This document shows, piece by piece, positions 35,559 through 43,834 of a DNA stretch of 64,000 bases. The position numbers and the translations under genes were made by a program. The stretch lies in contig QNAI01000003.1 of NCBI GenBank assembly GCA_003641745.1, positions 22,836 through 86,835 on the forward strand, given 5' to 3'. The stretch is from Verrucomicrobiota bacterium. GTDB taxonomy: Bacteria; Verrucomicrobiota; Verrucomicrobiia; Opitutales; Opitutaceae. Each line of letters opens with the position of its first letter. The first letter of the stretch is position 1. A model generated the notes under the pieces. The model saw only the letters and a program-made list of their open reading frames with translations, had not been told where the DNA came from and did not search any database.

Positions 35559-35809
35559 ATCGATCTCGTAATGTTTGGTGTTTTCGCGAAAAGGGGCCGA
35601 TCGTCGCCAAACAGCTACGACCCGTCAAGACGACAGTTCCGGGTGCTTGATACCTGCGCAGAGTCGCAGAGATGATGGTTCCGGATTTCTTGGACAGGAT
35701 TAACCCGACTTCGCTCGAAGAGCTACGACGGGCACAGCAGGATTTACAGGATGAAGTTGACCAGACAGGCGGGATTCGGTTTGGCAGTCATTTATTCCTC
35801 AATCTTAAG

Positions 35810-36020
35810 GCAAATGTTTCAAAAAAACCACAGAGGACACAGAGAGCACAGAGGAAGGAAGGATGAGGTTGCCTGGATACTCTGTGCTCTCTGTGTCCTC
35901 TGTGGTAAAAAAAACTACACTTTCAGTGAACCTGTAAACTTTGCTATATTTTCCATAACTTATTTGAATTCAGATAATTATGGATAATTCAGTTTGATTT
36001 TTTGAGACTATGGGGTTAAT
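35810..36020 (+). mobile_element. MITE-like element with CACAGAGGACACAGAG inverted repeat, copy A
   Basis: A 26-base inverted repeat (35827-35852 and 35881-35906; it begins ACCACAGAGGACACAGAG) around a 28-base spacer, followed by an AT-rich tail to about 36020. A second copy at 41404-41616 matches across about 210 bases including the tail. No transposase is encoded. Non-coding, clearly more AT-rich than its surroundings. Confidence 0.8.
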
Positions 36021-36026
36021 TCATGG

Positions 36027-36094
36027 ATCCCAAATCCCAAATCCCAAATCCCAAATCCCAAATCCCAAATCCCAAATCCCAAATCCCAATCCCT
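36027..36094 (+). repeat. Heptamer tandem repeat (ATCCCAA)n
   Basis: About nine copies of a 7-base unit directly against the 3' end of the uxaE-like gene. Low-complexity; prone to slippage. Confidence 0.85.
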
Positions 36095-37343
36095 ATCCGG
36101 CATTCAGCAGTTCCAGATGCTTCCCGAGATGGTTCTCGAGAACCTCGCGGTGAAGGGCGGTCTCCGTATCAAGGTTCTCCAGAATCGCGTCCCGAAACGG
36201 TCGACCCGCAGGGCTCTTTCCCACAGTCAGGACCGAGCCGTAGGTGACGTGGAGCAATTGCCGCCCGGGAATGGTTTCGAGGAAGATCTCTTCGCGGTCC
36301 CGGTTTCCTCCGAAGAGGGCGGAGATCTGTTCATCCGTGGTTGAGATAAGATAACTGTGCTTGTCCTCGGCGAACCGCGAACGGCTGTATTCGGCGATCT
36401 GGTCGAAGAGCGCGGGTTCGGTCCGGCAGGTGACCCGGAGGGCCTCCAGGTAGCTTGTCCCGGCTGTTTTGACGTGCAGGAGCGGTCCGCATATCCGGCC
36501 GATGATCGGGTAGATCGAGAATTTGTCCGAACCGGTGTGGATACTGACCTTGTAGGGTCCGAAGGTTCGGGCGATGGCTACGTGGCGCCGCAGCTCGGTC
36601 TCGAAAGAATTCAGATCCCCAATATAATCGATGCCTTTTTCAAACGCGCCGACGAACCGCGGGGCCAGGCTGACAACCGGTATCTCCCGCCGTTTGAGTT
36701 CGAGGGCAAAGAAGAGGTGCTCCAAGGGAGAGGTCGGCGAATCGGTTTCATCGACCGATACCTCCAGTTCCCGTTTTTCCGCAGGAACCGTTGCTGCAAT
36801 ATGAGCGGAGAGGATTCCACAGTGATCGATCGCACGGGCATACTTGACCGCAGCGCGATGAAGCGATTCGGAATCGAAACGGAGCGGTTCCCCCTGGCCG
36901 ATGTCGAATTCCCGGCCCAGATAGCTTTCGGTCCAACCCCCCGAAAGAATGCCGTCCGCAACCAAGGCGTGAACCTGCGTTTTCAATGCTTCCTCATCCA
37001 TGGTATCGGCCCGGTTTTCGACGAACTCCGAAGGGTCGAGGGTGAAAAAACAGAAGCCGGCCGATGCCGTGAGATCGATGTCCGCCACTGTTTTCAGATG
37101 GTCGGCATCCGCGCCCCAGGCTTCGTTGAAACCAGCCTCGGCCAGGGCGTTGCGGGCGGCGCCCATCACGTCGCCCGGCGTGCGCCGGGTGCGGTCCATT
37201 TCGCGGATGGACTGCTGGGCGAAGATCGGAGCGAAATCGTACCGTTGGGCGGCGGCCAGATGGCCGGGTGTGGCCAATCCAAGCCGGTCGCCGAATCCAA
37301 ACGATTTACTCAAACCAAGGGGGGTGGGATCTTGAAGTGTCAT
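36093..37343 (-). CDS. uxaE: Tagaturonate epimerase family protein (UxaE)
   Basis: Interconverts D-tagaturonate and D-fructuronate, linking galacturonate to the glucuronate branch of uronate breakdown. 416 residues. The N-terminus LSKSFGFGDRLGLATPGHLAA is diagnostic, and a TIM-barrel-type core includes ADHLKTVADIDLTASAGFCFFTLDPSEF, VSLAPRFVGAFEKGIDY and YKVSIHTGSDKFSIYPIIGR. The start ATG at 37343 has no Shine-Dalgarno sequence. Divergent from a LacI regulator, with a 14-base palindrome between them. No uxaA/uxaB/uxaC is in the window; an SDR fructuronate/mannonate oxidoreductase lies 6.5 kb away. Confidence 0.85.
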   Translation of the reverse strand: MTLQDPTPLGLSKSFGFGDRLGLATPGHLAAAQRYDFAPIFAQQSIREMDRTRRTPGDVMGAARNALAEAGFNEAWGADADHLKTVADIDLTASAGFCFFTLDPSEFVENRADTMDEEALKTQVHALVADGILSGGWTESYLGREFDIGQGEPLRFDSESLHRAAVKYARAIDHCGILSAHIAATVPAEKRELEVSVDETDSPTSPLEHLFFALELKRREIPVVSLAPRFVGAFEKGIDYIGDLNSFETELRRHVAIARTFGPYKVSIHTGSDKFSIYPIIGRICGPLLHVKTAGTSYLEALRVTCRTEPALFDQIAEYSRSRFAEDKHSYLISTTDEQISALFGGNRDREEIFLETIPGRQLLHVTYGSVLTVGKSPAGRPFRDAILENLDTETALHREVLENHLGKHLELLNAG

Positions 37344-37372
37344 GGGGGGAATTGGTTAATAGGATTGCAATT

Positions 37373-37386
37373 CAAACACGTGTTTG
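37373..37386. promoter_or_regulatory. Putative LacI-type operator
   Basis: Perfect palindrome CAAACACGTGTTTG with a central CG, the usual form of LacI-family operators. It sits between the divergent uxaE and LacI genes, 30 bases from one start and 13 from the other, so binding could block both. Confidence 0.7.
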
Positions 37387-37398
37387 TATCTTGCCGAC

Positions 37399-38454
37399 AT
37401 GTCAACCCCTAAGCCGGATCAGCCGATCGCTTCGACCACGGCGCTGGCTCAGCATCTGGGGCTTTCCCGGTGGACGATTTCCCGGGTTCTGAACGGGCAT
37501 CCCGAGGTCAAAGCCGAGACGGTTCTTCGGGTGCGCGATGCGATGAAGAAACTGGGTTTTGTCCCCAATCCCATGGCGCGTGGGTTGCGCGGTGCCCCTA
37601 CGGGGATGATCGGCGTCTGCTTCCAGGGGTTTGATATTCCGATTTTTGTGCAAAAAATCGCCGTGCTCCAGGGGGCCTTGCGCGCGGCGGGTTACCGGGC
37701 GCTGATCGAATTGACCCATCGCGATCCAGACCTGGAACGCGAGGTGGTCCGTCACTTTTCGGCGGTGAAGGTTGAGGGTGTTGTGCTTGTGGGCGGTCCG
37801 ACGCCGGGCGACCCTGCCGGGGTGATCCGCTTCCTTCAGGACCGGAAGATACCGACCGTGATCATCGATCCGGGCTTTCCCGCCTCCCTTCCGGTGGTTG
37901 AAGTGGATCGTCGTGCCGGCATGAAGTCTGTTCTGATCCATCTTCTGGGTCTCGGCCACGAACGGTTTGCACTGTTCGGAGTCGATCGGACGATGGTCTA
38001 CGGCGCCAGCCGCTGGAGCGGGATTGAATCGATTATTGAGGAAAGGGGCCTTTCCATGGACGAGCAGTTCATCGTATTGACCGAGCCCGGAGGCGACGGC
38101 ATGGACTATGACTACGGACGGCGATTGGCGGATCGTTTCCTCGATATGGGCGACCGGCCTACGGCTGTCATCGCCTTGAACGATCAGGTTGCCATCGGGG
38201 CCATGGCGCGGTTTGGGGAATCTGCCCTCACGGTGCCACGCGACATCTCGGTGGTGGGGTTCGATAATCTCGAGGTTTCAGCCCATGTGTCGCCGGGTCT
38301 GACCACAGTGGACCAGGGAGTCGTCAATTTGATGGAAACGGCTGTGGAAGTGTTGAAGGGTCAGCTTGAAGGCCCCGGGAATTCCGGTAAGCCACCCGTA
38401 TTTATCCGGCCCAATCTGGTGATTCGGAAATCGACCGGCCCCAGGACCGGCTGA
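37399..38454 (+). CDS. LacI-family transcription regulator
   Basis: About 351 residues. The N-terminal helix-turn-helix (TTALAQHLGLSRWTISRVLNGHPEV, residues ~15-38) and hinge (NPMARGLRG) are of LacI form; the rest is a periplasmic-binding-protein-like sensor with IGVCFQGFDIPIF, VVGFDNLEVSAHVSPGLTTV. Start: ATG at 37399; an in-frame TTG at 37384 lies within the operator. It probably controls the divergent uxaE gene and itself in response to a uronate or sugar acid. Confidence 0.92.
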   Translation: MSTPKPDQPIASTTALAQHLGLSRWTISRVLNGHPEVKAETVLRVRDAMKKLGFVPNPMARGLRGAPTGMIGVCFQGFDIPIFVQKIAVLQGALRAAGYRALIELTHRDPDLEREVVRHFSAVKVEGVVLVGGPTPGDPAGVIRFLQDRKIPTVIIDPGFPASLPVVEVDRRAGMKSVLIHLLGLGHERFALFGVDRTMVYGASRWSGIESIIEERGLSMDEQFIVLTEPGGDGMDYDYGRRLADRFLDMGDRPTAVIALNDQVAIGAMARFGESALTVPRDISVVGFDNLEVSAHVSPGLTTVDQGVVNLMETAVEVLKGQLEGPGNSGKPPVFIRPNLVIRKSTGPRTG

Positions 38455-38476
38455 GAGGCTGTCTATAGACGGCCTC
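38455..38476. terminator. Hairpin between converging genes
   Basis: Nine-pair stem (GAGGCTGTC/GACGGCCTC, one G-T pair) with a TATA loop, starting on the base after the regulator stop. There is no U-run on either strand, so termination is only likely from position. Confidence 0.4.
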
Positions 38477-38511
38477 TGAGGCATTCGGGCACCGGTCCAC
38501 GGAGCTGGGCC

Positions 38512-39792
38512 CTATTGGGCAAATTTCTCTTTATGGGCCCAGAGGCCGAGAGCGGGGTTGCTGATGTAGAATATCTCTTCACCGTCGGGCAGCGTATTGA
38601 AGCCATCCTTCAGTTCGTTCGGATTGTAGCGTAAGGCCATTTCGTCGTACGCGACAGCCTCGAAACCCACCGACCGGATCTCCTCGAGCGTCATGTTATC
38701 GCCGGGACAATAGGTGATCTTGAAACGTCCTTCCGATGAACCGTGGATAATGTGCGCCGCCGCACTGAGGTTGCGCCGCAGTTCCTCATTTTCCTCCACC
38801 GCTTTGAGTGTGGCAGGCGTTCCACAATAGCCAAACTTGCGAATCAACCGGTCAATGGTCGGATCCTCGCCGAACTCCTTGAGTGCCGGAGCCAGCACGA
38901 CCAGTTCGCCGTCGTCCGCAATGGCCATGCGGGTGCGGTAGACCGCCTTGTTGCCCAGCCACGTGCTCTGGAATTCGTGCGGGTCGAGATAGACGACGAT
39001 CTTCTTCGGCTCGCGGTCGAGCAGGATAATGTTCACCGCGCGCGCCAGCTTGCAGGCCTCCTCGAATACGGACACCTCCTCGCCGGAATAGAAGCCGCGC
39101 ATGTGCATTTCGCGCGTGGTGTAATCCTGCTCCATCACTGTCAGGATATAGGTGATCGGCAATTCGCTCAGATACGTCTCGACCGCATGGTTGAATAGAC
39201 GGCGCACCGGAGAATCGGTCTTTCCAAGAATGTTTTCGAGCCCCGCCACCGCGCCGAGAAAGTGCGATTTATTGATGATATCCGCCCCGCCCGCACCGAC
39301 CACCACATTCTTGGTATAGTTGGCCATGCCGACCACTTCATGCGGCACCACCTGCCCGACCGACAGGATCAGGTCGTAGTCATCGAACAGCATCCGGTTG
39401 ACTTCAACCTTCACGGTGTAGTCGACCTTGCCGCCGGATAACTCCGAGAGCATTTCTCCTTCGATCAATCCCTTTTGAACCACCTCGTTCCGCCAGTCGT
39501 GCACCTTGAAGGCCTCGAGAGGTATCGAGTCGCCGAACATCATGCGCAACTGCACTTCCGTCATCGGATTGTGAGTTCCAAGGGTTGGAAGAATGTCGAC
39601 CTGGGCCGTCGCTGAAAGCTTCTCGTAGACCATCGACGTGATCGGACCCGCCATGGAATTCAGCCGGGTGTGATCCGGCGGCAGGATCAGAACCTTATTC
39701 AGCGGCTTTCCGCAATTTCCCAACGTTTCAAAAACCAGGTCGCGCAACTCATCCAGCTGGATGGAAACGTCTTTTCCGAATCTCTTGATCAT
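38512..39792 (-). CDS. LarA-family nickel-pincer racemase/epimerase homologue
   Basis: About 426 residues. The active-site residues of lactate racemase are kept: D40/R43 in PPDHTRLNS, H74 in LGTHNPM, H151 in VPHEVVGMANYTK, K161 (pincer-nucleotide attachment) and H177 in NKSHFLG. LarA homologues act on several 2-hydroxy acids, including D-gluconate (2-epimerase to D-mannonate). Next to Gnd and an SDR for mannonate/fructuronate, a sugar-acid 2-epimerase is more likely than lactate. AGGAGG seven bases before the ATG fixes the start, against a longer frame to 39894. The pincer-cofactor genes larB, larC and larE are not in the window. Confidence 0.82.
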   Translation of the reverse strand: MIKRFGKDVSIQLDELRDLVFETLGNCGKPLNKVLILPPDHTRLNSMAGPITSMVYEKLSATAQVDILPTLGTHNPMTEVQLRMMFGDSIPLEAFKVHDWRNEVVQKGLIEGEMLSELSGGKVDYTVKVEVNRMLFDDYDLILSVGQVVPHEVVGMANYTKNVVVGAGGADIINKSHFLGAVAGLENILGKTDSPVRRLFNHAVETYLSELPITYILTVMEQDYTTREMHMRGFYSGEEVSVFEEACKLARAVNIILLDREPKKIVVYLDPHEFQSTWLGNKAVYRTRMAIADDGELVVLAPALKEFGEDPTIDRLIRKFGYCGTPATLKAVEENEELRRNLSAAAHIIHGSSEGRFKITYCPGDNMTLEEIRSVGFEAVAYDEMALRYNPNELKDGFNTLPDGEEIFYISNPALGLWAHKEKFAQ

Positions 39793-39820
39793 AGGTAATC
39801 CTCCTGTTCGCAGACGTGAA

Positions 39821-39884
39821 GGGGTCAGGCCGTTGTTTGTATACGGTCTGACCCCAGACCGTATACAAACAACGGCCTGACCCC
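39821..39884. repeat. Perfect 29-base-arm hairpin with GGGGTCA/TGACCCC ends
   Basis: Arms 39821-39849 and 39856-39884 are exact complements, with loop GACCCC. The left arm begins GGGGTCAGGCCGTTG. The terminal heptamers equal those of the 53-bp repeats, but the inside is unrelated. It sits in the 111-base gap between gnd and the larA-like gene and could reduce read-through. Sequences of this sort accompany REP-associated tyrosine transposases in other genomes (recollection, not tested). Confidence 0.9.
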
Positions 39885-39903
39885 CTTCTTTCAAGGGCCT
39901 CGT

Positions 39904-41352
39904 CTACACTATATAGGTCGAGGCGGAGGTTTCGCCGCCACGGCCGGTCCAATTGGTGTGAAATACCTCACCGCGCGGTTTATCGATGCGCTCATAGGTG
40001 TGCGCACCAAAATAGTCGCGCTGGGCCTGAAGCAGGTTGGCCGGGAGGCGGGCGGCGCGGTAGCCATCGTAATAAGCCAGTGCGGCACCGATCGCCGGCA
40101 TCGGGATGCCCAGTTCGACCGACTTCATGATCACCCGACGCCAGGCAGCCTGCGCGTTTTCAAGCGCACCCTTGAAGAATGGATCGAGCAGCAGGTTGAC
40201 GAGGTCGGGGTTGGAATCGAACGCCTCCTTGATCTTGCCGAGGAAAACCGAACGGATAATGCATCCCCCGCGCCACATCAGCGCGATGCCTCCATTATTG
40301 AGCGCCCAGCCGTATTCTTCGGCTGCGGCCCGCATGAGCTGATAGCCCTGCGCATAGGAGACGATCTTCGAAGCGTAGAGCGCCTGCTTGAGGTCCTCGA
40401 TCATCGCGGCCTTGTCACCGTCGAAGCTTGCATCGGGGCCGCTCAATATCTTGGAAGCGGCAACCCGCTCGTCCTTCAGCGCAGAGAGGCATCGGGCGAA
40501 GACGGCCTCGCCGATGAGCGTCAGCGGCTGACCAAGGTCGAGTGCTGAAATCGCCGTCCATTTCCCGGTCCCCTTTTGCCCGGCGGTGTCGAGAATCTGA
40601 TCGATGACGGCTTCGCCCTCTTCAGTCTTGAAGCCCAGGATGTCGCGCGTGATTTCGATGAGGTAGGAATCGAGCTCGCCCTCGTTCCAAACCTTCAGAA
40701 CTTCATGCATCTCTTCGTTCGAGAGGCCGAGCCCTTCCTTCATCATCTGATAGGATTCGCAGATCATCTGCATGTCACCGTATTCGATCCCGTTGTGGAC
40801 CATCTTGACAAAGTGCCCCGCACCGTTTTCACCGACCCAGTCGCAACAGGGTTCGCCCGCATCTGTCTGGGCGGAAATTTTCTGAAAGATCGGTTTCACC
40901 GCCGGCCACGCAGCGGGCGATCCACCCGGCATGATGGACGGGCCGAGCAATGCGCCTTCTTCGCCGCCGGAGACGCCGGTGCCGATGTAGAGAAGACCCT
41001 TGCCCTCGACATATTCGGCGCGGCGGATCGTATCGGGAAAGTGGCTGTTGCCGCCGTCGATCACGATATCGCCTTCTTCAAGATACGGGATGATCTGTTC
41101 GATGAAATCGTCCACCGCCTGGCCGGCCTTGACCAGCAACATCACTTTGCGTGGCCGTTTGAGGTTGGCACACAGCTCTTCGATGCTGTGGCAGCCAATG
41201 AAATTCTTACCCGCGCCGCGTCCGGCCACGAATGCGTCGACCTTTGCCACCGTGCGATTGAAAACCGCCACGGTGAAACCCTTGCTCTCCATGTTGAGCA
41301 CGAGGTTTTCGCCCATGACTGCCAACCCGATTAGTCCAATATCTGCTTTCAT
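39904..41352 (-). CDS. gnd: 6-phosphogluconate dehydrogenase, decarboxylating
   Basis: Oxidises 6-phosphogluconate to ribulose 5-phosphate and CO2 with NADP. 482 residues, full-length. GLIGLAVMGENLVLNM with the nucleotide fold, NRT for NADP preference, GTGVSGGEEGALLGPSIMPGG, and the active-site GENGAGHFVKMVHNGIEYGDMQ with catalytic Lys, plus the long-form C-terminal tail. AAGGAG lies just before the ATG. It follows the HAD gene after 271 bases that contain a MITE-like element, so the operon may have been split by that insertion. Confidence 0.96.
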   Translation of the reverse strand: MKADIGLIGLAVMGENLVLNMESKGFTVAVFNRTVAKVDAFVAGRGAGKNFIGCHSIEELCANLKRPRKVMLLVKAGQAVDDFIEQIIPYLEEGDIVIDGGNSHFPDTIRRAEYVEGKGLLYIGTGVSGGEEGALLGPSIMPGGSPAAWPAVKPIFQKISAQTDAGEPCCDWVGENGAGHFVKMVHNGIEYGDMQMICESYQMMKEGLGLSNEEMHEVLKVWNEGELDSYLIEITRDILGFKTEEGEAVIDQILDTAGQKGTGKWTAISALDLGQPLTLIGEAVFARCLSALKDERVAASKILSGPDASFDGDKAAMIEDLKQALYASKIVSYAQGYQLMRAAAEEYGWALNNGGIALMWRGGCIIRSVFLGKIKEAFDSNPDLVNLLLDPFFKGALENAQAAWRRVIMKSVELGIPMPAIGAALAYYDGYRAARLPANLLQAQRDYFGAHTYERIDKPRGEVFHTNWTGRGGETSASTYIV

Positions 41353-41403
41353 TTTAGTCTCCTTGATTAGGTGAAGGGTGGGGTGCCTTGAAAACTGTTA
41401 AGA

Positions 41404-41616
41404 CAAACGTTTCAGAAAAACCACAGAGGACACAGAGGAAGGGTGAGGTTGCGTGGATACTCTGTGCTCTCTGTGTCCTCTGTGGTAAAAAAATAACTAC
41501 ACTTTGTATCTTCACTTTCAGTGAATCCGAAAACTCTGCCATATTTCCCGTAACCTATTGGAATGCAGAAATATATGGATATTTCAGTTTGATTTTATGA
41601 GACTATGAGGTTAAGA
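41404..41616 (+). mobile_element. MITE-like element with CACAGAGGACACAGAG inverted repeat, copy B
   Basis: Same element as at 35810, same orientation. Its left arm has lost seven bases (41420-41438 region) while the right arm (41461-41486) is intact; the AT-rich tail ends GAGACTATGAGGTTAA as in copy A. It separates gnd from the HAD gene and fills most of 41353-41623. Confidence 0.8.
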
Positions 41617-41623
41617 CAGTCTC

Positions 41624-42508
41624 TTAGTTCCAGTGGGGCTCTTCCGGCAGGGCCGCATCGAATTCGTCCAGTCGCTTCTGCTGATATTCACCGGCATAGG
41701 TGCCTTCGAAGAACCTGGCGAGTCCCTCTCCGGCCAGACCCTGCCACGAGGCCTCCTCGTTTCCGGGCACGATCGGGAAAAAGAGCGCGTTGTTTTCGGC
41801 GGCGGCCTTATAGTCACCGGGCGCATCGCCGATCATCAGGATCTTGGCCGAGTCATAGCCCTTGCCCTCGGTTGCAAAATGAATGTGCTCCGTCTTGGTC
41901 CCGTGTTCCTGTCCGGCAATCATTTCGATGTAGCCCTCGATCTTGTTCTCCTCCCACTCGCGGGTCAACGCTTCGAGCGGTGTCTGCGATACAACGATCA
42001 TATCGGCCTTGCCGCGCCCCTGTTCGAGGACGTCCTTCACGAAGGGGAAGGGCGAGATCCCGTAGACCATGTCGGTGATGCGTTCGTTGACTTCGAGGCT
42101 CCACGCCAGGAGCTTTTTGAGTTCCTCGTTGCCCGTGGTTTCCACTTCGGTTGCCAAGGTCGGATTCCCCAGCTTTGACTCGCGTTGGATCCAGGCGGAC
42201 ATTTCGGCAAATTCAGGAACACCTACGCCGCGCTCGATCGATTCGTGCCGTTCGCGCAGCAGCTTGAGAAAGCGTTCCAATGCCAGGAAGCGGTTGCACC
42301 CGCGGGTTTTGCTGTAGAGGTTGATAAACTCCCATACCTCGCGCGCGACTTTGCTGACCGACTGCACACTCATGTGCTTGATTACCGCCGGACAGAAGCA
42401 TTCCTTCTGCTTGATTTCCATCGTATCGAACACACAGCCATCGCTGTCGAATCCAATAAAGAAGTCGTGCTGCTTCGGCAGCGCTTTCAGTTGTGCAACA
42501 TAGTCCAT
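41624..42508 (-). CDS. HAD-superfamily hydrolase
   Basis: 294 residues. Motif I is FIGFDSDGCVFDTM (D-x-D with the nucleophile near residue 20), motif II MIVVSQTPLEAL, and motif III/IV ILMIGDAPGDYKAA. A large helical cap lies between residues ~30 and 150, unlike the small cap of beta-phosphoglucomutase. Probably a phosphatase for a sugar or sugar-acid phosphate. It is third in the run SDR - phosphofructokinase - HAD, 21 bases after the kinase gene. Confidence 0.85.
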   Translation of the reverse strand: MDYVAQLKALPKQHDFFIGFDSDGCVFDTMEIKQKECFCPAVIKHMSVQSVSKVAREVWEFINLYSKTRGCNRFLALERFLKLLRERHESIERGVGVPEFAEMSAWIQRESKLGNPTLATEVETTGNEELKKLLAWSLEVNERITDMVYGISPFPFVKDVLEQGRGKADMIVVSQTPLEALTREWEENKIEGYIEMIAGQEHGTKTEHIHFATEGKGYDSAKILMIGDAPGDYKAAAENNALFFPIVPGNEEASWQGLAGEGLARFFEGTYAGEYQQKRLDEFDAALPEEPHWN

Positions 42509-42529
42509 GCTTGGTCTCGGTGAGTCTGG

Positions 42530-43819
42530 TTAACGGTAATCTTCGGGAACGTATGTTTCGAGTTTCTGCTCGGCGAAGGTGGGTTCAAATCTCGTAAAGC
42601 GCTGGAGGTTCCCGATCCTCGGAACACTCGGCCAGTCTTCGCCGATGAGCGGTGTGCAGTAGTCGACAAATTCGTCGGTGACGTCGCAACCGTCCTTGGT
42701 GATCCATTTGGAGGGGAAAAAGCGTTCGGAATTGGCGACCAACTCGAGCGGCGCCTTGTCGTAGCGCACCTGGTAGATGAGCCCCGGCTCACGCAGGATG
42801 GTCGACATGTACCCGCCCTCGCCGGCCACGGCCAAAAGGACGGCTTTCTGTCCGGCGCGGTAGGCCTCATCGAGGTCGACCGTCGACGCATAGGTTGCCG
42901 TCGCACGCTGATCGGTGCCATAGGTCTGTCCACGGGCGTTGCCCGCAGCCTTGATCCCATTCGCGTTCAGGTAGTTCACCAGCGCCTGCTGGACGGTGGT
43001 TTGGCTGGCGCCAAACTGGGCATGGCCAAACTTGTCTTTCGTGAAGCCGAGGTCGCCGACATCGCAGCCTTCGCTCAGCACGACGATCGCACGACCGCGC
43101 TCTCTGACCTTCCCGTTGATCTTGTCCGCCATATCCGCCATAGAGAGGCCGGCCTCGGACAGAAAGATCAGCAGAGGCATTTCGCGCTTTGGATCGGCCA
43201 GTCGGGCCGCAGCCGGGATAAAGCCGATCTTGCGCCCCATTGCCTGGAGAACCAGCACGGGGTCAGCGGGTGAGGAGCCGCGGTTTTCCTCTTCCGCATT
43301 CTGTACAATGTGACTCCAGTAACGGGCAACCGAACCATAACCGGGCGTATGGTCGATCAGCTTGAATTCGCTGTCACCGACATCGTTGTCGATGGTCTTC
43401 GGAACGCCGATACCGATGACGTCGAGTCCGCGTTCCCGCGCCAGCAGGGCAATCTTGTTCGCGGTGTCCATCGAATCGTTGCCTCCATTGTAAAGGAAAT
43501 AGCCAATATTGTGCGTCCGCAACACCTCGACCACGCGGTTGAAATCTTCCTGCTGATGCGACTTGATCTTGTAGCGGCAGGTCCCGATTGCGCCGGCGGC
43601 GGGCGTGTTGCGCAGCAGCGCGACTTCTTCATCGGCTTGCACGGAAAGATTGAGAAGCTCCTCCTTGAGCACCCCTTCTATCCCATGCCAGCCTGCATAG
43701 AGGGTTCCAACCTGATCCGGAAACGCTTTCGCCGCTTCGATTATGCCGCGCAACGAACTGTTGATGACCGGCGATGGTCCGCCGGATTGCGCTATCAGAA
43801 GATTTTTTTTGGCCGCCAT
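42530..43819 (-). CDS. Pyrophosphate-type 6-phosphofructokinase
   Basis: 429 residues. Phosphorylates fructose 6-phosphate, probably with PPi. IAQSGGPSPVINSSLRG near the N-terminus, GGNDSMDTA near residue 113 and VPKTIDNDV near 138: the Asp in GGND and the Lys in PKTIDND are the marks of the PPi-dependent group (ATP enzymes have Gly at both). The usual GGDD is GGND here. An AAGGGGGGAAG purine tract precedes the ATG. In this operon a sugar-acid or other phosphate acceptor cannot be ruled out. Confidence 0.87.
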   Translation of the reverse strand: MAAKKNLLIAQSGGPSPVINSSLRGIIEAAKAFPDQVGTLYAGWHGIEGVLKEELLNLSVQADEEVALLRNTPAAGAIGTCRYKIKSHQQEDFNRVVEVLRTHNIGYFLYNGGNDSMDTANKIALLARERGLDVIGIGVPKTIDNDVGDSEFKLIDHTPGYGSVARYWSHIVQNAEEENRGSSPADPVLVLQAMGRKIGFIPAAARLADPKREMPLLIFLSEAGLSMADMADKINGKVRERGRAIVVLSEGCDVGDLGFTKDKFGHAQFGASQTTVQQALVNYLNANGIKAAGNARGQTYGTDQRATATYASTVDLDEAYRAGQKAVLLAVAGEGGYMSTILREPGLIYQVRYDKAPLELVANSERFFPSKWITKDGCDVTDEFVDYCTPLIGEDWPSVPRIGNLQRFTRFEPTFAEQKLETYVPEDYR

Positions 43820-43834
43820 CTTCCCCCCTTGAGT

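Larger units (their letters stand above)
35311..36092. other. 782-base interval with two repeat structures
   Basis: Apart from the mini-ORF at 35460-35558 this interval has no credible gene. From about 35800 it turns AT-rich and holds the CACAGAGG inverted-repeat element and then a heptamer tandem repeat, both listed separately. Confidence 0.6.
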
